Below, piece after piece: positions 32,344 through 34,561 of a stretch of 34,561 bases of DNA. Position 1 is the stretch's first letter, and each line of letters opens with the position of its first letter. The stretch comes from Paludibacter sp. (GTDB lineage Bacteria > Bacteroidota > Bacteroidia > Bacteroidales > Paludibacteraceae): positions 1 through 34,561 of the forward strand of contig JAAFGX010000042.1 of the NCBI GenBank assembly GCA_010365115.1. Reading direction: 5' to 3'. Below the pieces are notes generated by a model that saw nothing but the letters and a program-made list of their open reading frames with translations, did not search any database and was not told the origin of the DNA. Both the position numbers and the translations under genes were made by a program.

Positions 32344-34561
32344 ATGAAACAAAAAATTATTCTAACCTTATCATTATGTCTTCAGTTGGGTATTGGGACT
32401 ATTTATTCTAATACTCCAATAGCGAATGAAGCCGTAGAAAATATAGCTGCAAACGAGAAAATTAATTTGAATCTAAAAGATGTTTCCATAAAACAAATCT
32501 TTTCTCTAATAGAGCAGCAAATTGACAAAAAGTTCATTTATCTGTCAGACCAGAAATTTCTTCAAGAAAAAATTTCTATTACGACGAGTAATCAGGATTT
32601 AAATCAAGTATTAGCTGTTTTAAAAACCAAGGTGAGTCTTGATTTTAAGGTAACTAAAAACGGAATTTTAGTAAAAGAACTTGGTAATTCAAATCAAAAT
32701 AAGACTCAAGAAAACAGAAAAATTATTGGAGTAGTTTTAGATAATTCTAATTTGCCTATTCCTGGAGCATCTGTTTTAGTAGTAGGAACTTCAATAGCAA
32801 CCACTACTGATTTTGACGGGAAATTTACGATTAATGTCCCTGAAAGCACGAGTAGTTTATCCATTAGTTATATGGGATTTGAAACTAAAATAATCAATAT
32901 TGAGAATAAGACAGAAATTAAAGTGATTCTTTCTGAATCAACTTCTCAGTTAGACGAAGTTGTAGTTGTCGGTTATGGTACAGAACAAAGAAGAAATGTT
33001 ACGGCTTCTATTTCTAATGTAAAAATGAAAGATATTAAATCACAACCAAAGGCTAATGTAGTTGAAATGCTGGAGGGTCGCTTACCTGGTGTTCAAATTA
33101 TGAGTGATAACAGTCCAGGAGGAGGTTCTTCCATTCGGGTGAGAGGCTTTAGTACTATTAACAATAATGATCCATTAGTAATTATAGATGGGGTTCCGAC
33201 TTCAAATGGGTTAAATGGTATCAATCCATCAGATATAGAAACTCTTCAAGTATTAAAAGATGCCGCCTCTTCCTCTATTTATGGTTCTCGCGCTGCTAAC
33301 GGAGTTGTCGTTATTACGACAAAAAAAGGTGGGAAAGATGGCAAAACTGAAATACAATTTGATGGGTATTCCGGAATTCAATCGGCCTTCAACTTACCTA
33401 ATATGCTTAATGCGCAACAATATGGTGATTTACTTTGGCAAGCCACAAAAAACGATGGAAAATCACCAGTAAGTGGCATCTACGGTAGCAATCCAAATTC
33501 ACCAACAATTCCTGAGTATCTTAATTCTAATAAAACCATTCCAAGTGGTGATGTAAAATGGATTAATGAAATCATGCAGCCCGCCGCTGTGCATTCTTAT
33601 AATTTATCGCTGTCAAAAGGGGATGATAAAGGCCAACACGCTTTCTCTCTAGGCTATTTTAATCAAGAAGGAATTATAAAGCATACCGGTTTTGAGCGTT
33701 TTTCGGCTCGATTTAATTCTAGTTATATCATTAAAGACTTTTTGACTATTGGTGAAAACTTTACATCTTCGTATACTGAGCAAGTGGCAACAGGAACGAA
33801 TAGTGCTTTGGGAAGTATAGTTTATGATGCATTGCAATTCCCATCTATTGTTCCCGTTTACGATAATAATGGTAATTTTGCTGGAAATTCCCTCAATGAT
33901 ATTGCAAATCCACTTGGGAATTTAACTCGTGCCAAAGACAATAAACAAAAACGAATCCAAGCCTTAGGGAACGTATTTGTTAGTGCTAAGATCAATGATT
34001 TTACTGTTAAAACCTCCTTAGGGTTAGATTTCGAGAATTATAATTACAGAGGTTTTTCACCTGTTTACAATGAAATTCTTTCGCAAAATGTAAAAAACTC
34101 ATTAAACACTAACAATAGTTTTAATTATCAATTAACAATATCAAATACCTTAAATTATAAGAAACAGATTGGTCGTCATAATCTAGAAGTTCTTTTGGGA
34201 CAAGAAGCTATTAAGTATTATTACGAAGGATTTGGAGCTTCTCGTCAAAACTTCCTCTATGAAGATCCAAATTTCAGATATTTAAGTTATGGTACCGAAA
34301 ATCAATTAAATACGGGAACTGCAAACGAGTGGGCTTTGAACTCATATTTTGGTAGAGTAAATTATAATTTTAATGAAAAATATCTAGTAAGTGCCACAGT
34401 AAGAAGGGATGGAACTTCAAGATTGGCCAACAACAATTGGGGAACTTTTCCAGCAGTTTCTGGAGGTTGGAGAATAGACAAGGAAGATTTCTTTGATTTT
34501 GGAGATAAATTCAGTTCGTTTTTACTGCGTGCCAGTTGGGGACAAACAGGAAATCAACAGC
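32344..34561 (+). CDS. SusC/RagA-like TonB-dependent outer-membrane transducer, 5' part
   Basis: About 739 codons are open to the window edge without a stop; the family is usually 1000-1150 residues. It has a signal peptide (MKQKIILTLSLCLQLGIG). The STN signalling domain is at about 39-100 (INLNLKDVSIKQIFSLIEQQ, TSNQDLNQVLAVLKTK). The carboxypeptidase-regulatory-like domain is at about 127-196 (PIPGASVLVVGTSIATTTDF, GKFTI). Next come the LDEVVVVGYGTEQRR segment, the plug (EGRLPGVQI, VIIDGVP, SSIYGSRAANGVVVITTKKG) and the start of the beta-barrel. The STN domain means it should signal to the adjacent FecR and sigma factor when it binds its substrate, probably a glycan or other large molecule. 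A SusD gene would be expected just past the window. Confidence 0.96.
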   Translation, partial: MKQKIILTLSLCLQLGIGTIYSNTPIANEAVENIAANEKINLNLKDVSIKQIFSLIEQQIDKKFIYLSDQKFLQEKISITTSNQDLNQVLAVLKTKVSLDFKVTKNGILVKELGNSNQNKTQENRKIIGVVLDNSNLPIPGASVLVVGTSIATTTDFDGKFTINVPESTSSLSISYMGFETKIINIENKTEIKVILSESTSQLDEVVVVGYGTEQRRNVTASISNVKMKDIKSQPKANVVEMLEGRLPGVQIMSDNSPGGGSSIRVRGFSTINNNDPLVIIDGVPTSNGLNGINPSDIETLQVLKDAASSSIYGSRAANGVVVITTKKGGKDGKTEIQFDGYSGIQSAFNLPNMLNAQQYGDLLWQATKNDGKSPVSGIYGSNPNSPTIPEYLNSNKTIPSGDVKWINEIMQPAAVHSYNLSLSKGDDKGQHAFSLGYFNQEGIIKHTGFERFSARFNSSYIIKDFLTIGENFTSSYTEQVATGTNSALGSIVYDALQFPSIVPVYDNNGNFAGNSLNDIANPLGNLTRAKDNKQKRIQALGNVFVSAKINDFTVKTSLGLDFENYNYRGFSPVYNEILSQNVKNSLNTNNSFNYQLTISNTLNYKKQIGRHNLEVLLGQEAIKYYYEGFGASRQNFLYEDPNFRYLSYGTENQLNTGTANEWALNSYFGRVNYNFNEKYLVSATVRRDGTSRLANNNWGTFPAVSGGWRIDKEDFFDFGDKFSSFLLRASWGQTGNQQ

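Noticed and set aside
33260..33472. Short plus-strand ORF inside the SusC gene
   Set aside because: It is an out-of-frame shadow of the SusC-like reading frame, which is open from 32344 to the window end and carries all the family domains.

Overview
The window looks like a Flavobacteriaceae (Bacteroidetes) chromosome, probably Flavobacterium or a close relative. The signs are AT-rich DNA, Bacteroidetes-type gene neighbourhoods (pdxA, yceD, rpmF, fabH, accB, accC), a FecR/ECF-sigma/SusC regulatory set, a Bacteroidetes-type tyrosine integrase, and few visible Shine-Dalgarno sequences. All names below come from reading the translated sequence; no database was searched.

Layout. (1) 1-6827 is ordinary core chromosome: the 3' end of an S9 peptidase gene, a fatty-acid/L32 cluster on the minus strand (pdxA-yceD-rpmF, then fabH-accB-accC), riboflavin synthase on the plus strand and one small membrane protein, all separated by clear hairpin terminators. 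(2) 6863-6904 is the 3' part of a tRNA-Met(CAT) gene, cut at the anticodon loop and still followed by its terminator. It is one attachment site (attL) of an integrated element whose tyrosine recombinase starts at 7067. (3) 8367-23836 is a defence island of nine minus-strand genes with almost no spacing. In transcription order they are hsdM, hsdS, a metallo-beta-lactamase (MBL) fold protein, a trypsin-like protease fused to a reverse transcriptase (RT), a family A DNA polymerase, a GmrSD-like DUF262/DUF1524 nuclease, a PD-(D/E)XK nuclease, an AlbA_2/ATPase-type regulator and hsdR. (4) 24028-29399 is the mobilisation and replication module: an unknown gene, relaxase, MobC-like accessory protein, an oriT-like nested hairpin, a CHC2/Toprim-type primase, an iteron-like cluster, a VirE-type P-loop protein and an excisionase-like HTH protein. 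No coupling protein or type IV secretion gene is visible, so the element is best described as an integrative mobilisable element (IME). (5) 29471-34561 holds one or two unknown membrane proteins, then FecR, an ECF sigma factor and the first ~739 residues of a SusC-like TonB-dependent transducer that runs off the window.

The most interesting part is the MBL / protease-RT / PolA cassette (15915-21002), embedded between hsdS and the rest of a type I restriction operon. The protease triad, the RT YMDD box, the MBL HxHxDH motif and most PolA motifs are intact, so these are probably working enzymes. I do not recognise the combination as a named system. It most resembles a UG/Abi-like defence RT joined to the MBL-plus-trypsin pair known from other conflict systems, with an added DNA polymerase that could make or extend a second strand. 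The gaps within the cassette are too small for a retron-type ncRNA gene.

The complete tRNA-Met expected at the far end of the element is not in the window. The FecR/sigma/SusC genes may therefore be cargo, or the right boundary may have been altered.
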